Shown here: one piece after another, positions 7,317 to 7,485 of the stretch
How positions within the stretch are numbered: the stretch's first letter is position 1
Layout: each line of letters starts with the position of its first letter
NCBI GenBank assembly: GCA_964483695.1
Contig: CAZACZ010000106.1
Location: 1 to 7,485, forward strand
From: CAZACZ01 sp964483695
Lineage (GTDB): Bacteria; Deinococcota; Deinococci; Deinococcales; Trueperaceae
Length of the DNA: 7,485 bases
Direction of reading: 5' to 3'
The notes under the pieces: model-generated
Seen by the model: the letters and a program-made list of their open reading frames with translations, nothing else
The model's database searches: none
Told to the model about the DNA's origin: nothing
Position numbers and translations under genes: made by a program

Positions 7317-7485
7317 CTACGCGCTGGCGCCCGTCATGAAGCTGCCCAGGCCGTCCCCTTCGACCGAGGCCGCGTCCAACGGCTCGATCTCCAAGGCGTC
7401 GCGCGTGGCCCGCACCGACCCCCCGAACGACCGCGGCGCACCGTCGAGGGTGCGCCGCGTGAAGCTTGCTTGGTGGAGCCGAGGG
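7317..7485 (-). CDS. C-terminal end of an unidentified protein
   Basis: A minus-strand frame is open from the right edge to a TAG at 7317-7319 and gives 55 residues, ending EPLDAASVEGDGLGSFMTGASA. Third codon positions are almost all G or C while second positions are markedly lower, the pattern of real coding sequence in this genome. The overlapping plus-strand frame from ATG 7336 shares the same third positions but has the first/second-position composition reversed and lacks a ribosome-binding site, so the minus strand is preferred. I do not recognise the family. There is no transmembrane segment, and the tail is acidic and then small/polar (GLGSFMTGASA), perhaps a flexible C-terminus. It is convergent with ppsA, 74 bases from its stop, so it is not in the same operon. 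Confidence 0.55.
   Translation of the reverse strand, partial: PRLHQASFTRRTLDGAPRSFGGSVRATRDALEIEPLDAASVEGDGLGSFMTGASA

Noticed and set aside
7336..7485. Plus-strand open frame from ATG 7336 to the right edge
   Set aside because: Its second codon positions are more GC-rich than its first, the reverse of real genes here, and it has no ribosome-binding site; the minus-strand frame fits better.

Overview
The window is a GC-rich bacterial chromosomal segment. G and C dominate the third codon positions, which explains the many long spurious open frames on both strands. It contains one run of exactly 100 Ns, so it comes from a scaffolded draft or metagenome assembly. The genes are ordinary central-carbon enzymes. 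No protein here is diagnostic of a phylum: a high-GC heterotroph is clear, and anything more precise (for example a Deinococcota/Trueperales-like lineage) would be a guess.

Layout, left to right: (1) on the minus strand, gnd (NADP-type 6-phosphogluconate dehydrogenase) is followed by the start of uxaC (glucuronate/uronate isomerase), whose GTG overlaps the gnd stop as GTGA; uxaC runs off the left edge. (2) The leader of gnd and then a 100-N gap. (3) On the plus strand, a ZIP-family (GufA/ZupT-like) metal transporter lacking only its extreme N-terminus, lost in the gap. (4) A 205-base intergenic stretch, then fbaB (DhnA-type class I fructose-bisphosphate aldolase) on the plus strand. (5) Convergent to it, only 17 bases away, ppsR (bifunctional kinase/phosphorylase regulating PEP synthase) on the minus strand. 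(6) A 145-base divergent promoter region containing a perfect palindrome and a leader hairpin. (7) ppsA (PEP synthase) on the plus strand. (8) The C-terminal end of an unidentified minus-strand gene at the right edge.

The genes make sense together. PpsA turns pyruvate into PEP and FbaB condenses triose phosphates into fructose-1,6-bisphosphate, both gluconeogenic steps. PpsR is the dedicated on/off switch of PpsA, and PpsA keeps the threonine and histidine on which the switch acts. UxaC opens hexuronate catabolism, which ends in pyruvate and triose phosphate, so growth on uronic acids would need the gluconeogenic enzymes encoded to the right; Gnd supplies NADPH and pentose phosphate. This link is an inference, and it crosses an assembly gap.

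I found no mobile element, CRISPR array, RNA gene or plausible new multi-gene system. The points worth a second look are regulatory or structural: a palindrome under two back-to-back -10-like hexamers between ppsR and ppsA, an 8-bp leader hairpin before the ppsA ribosome-binding site and a similar one before gnd, a stem that spans both convergent stop codons, and a small two-frame duplication at the start of uxaC.
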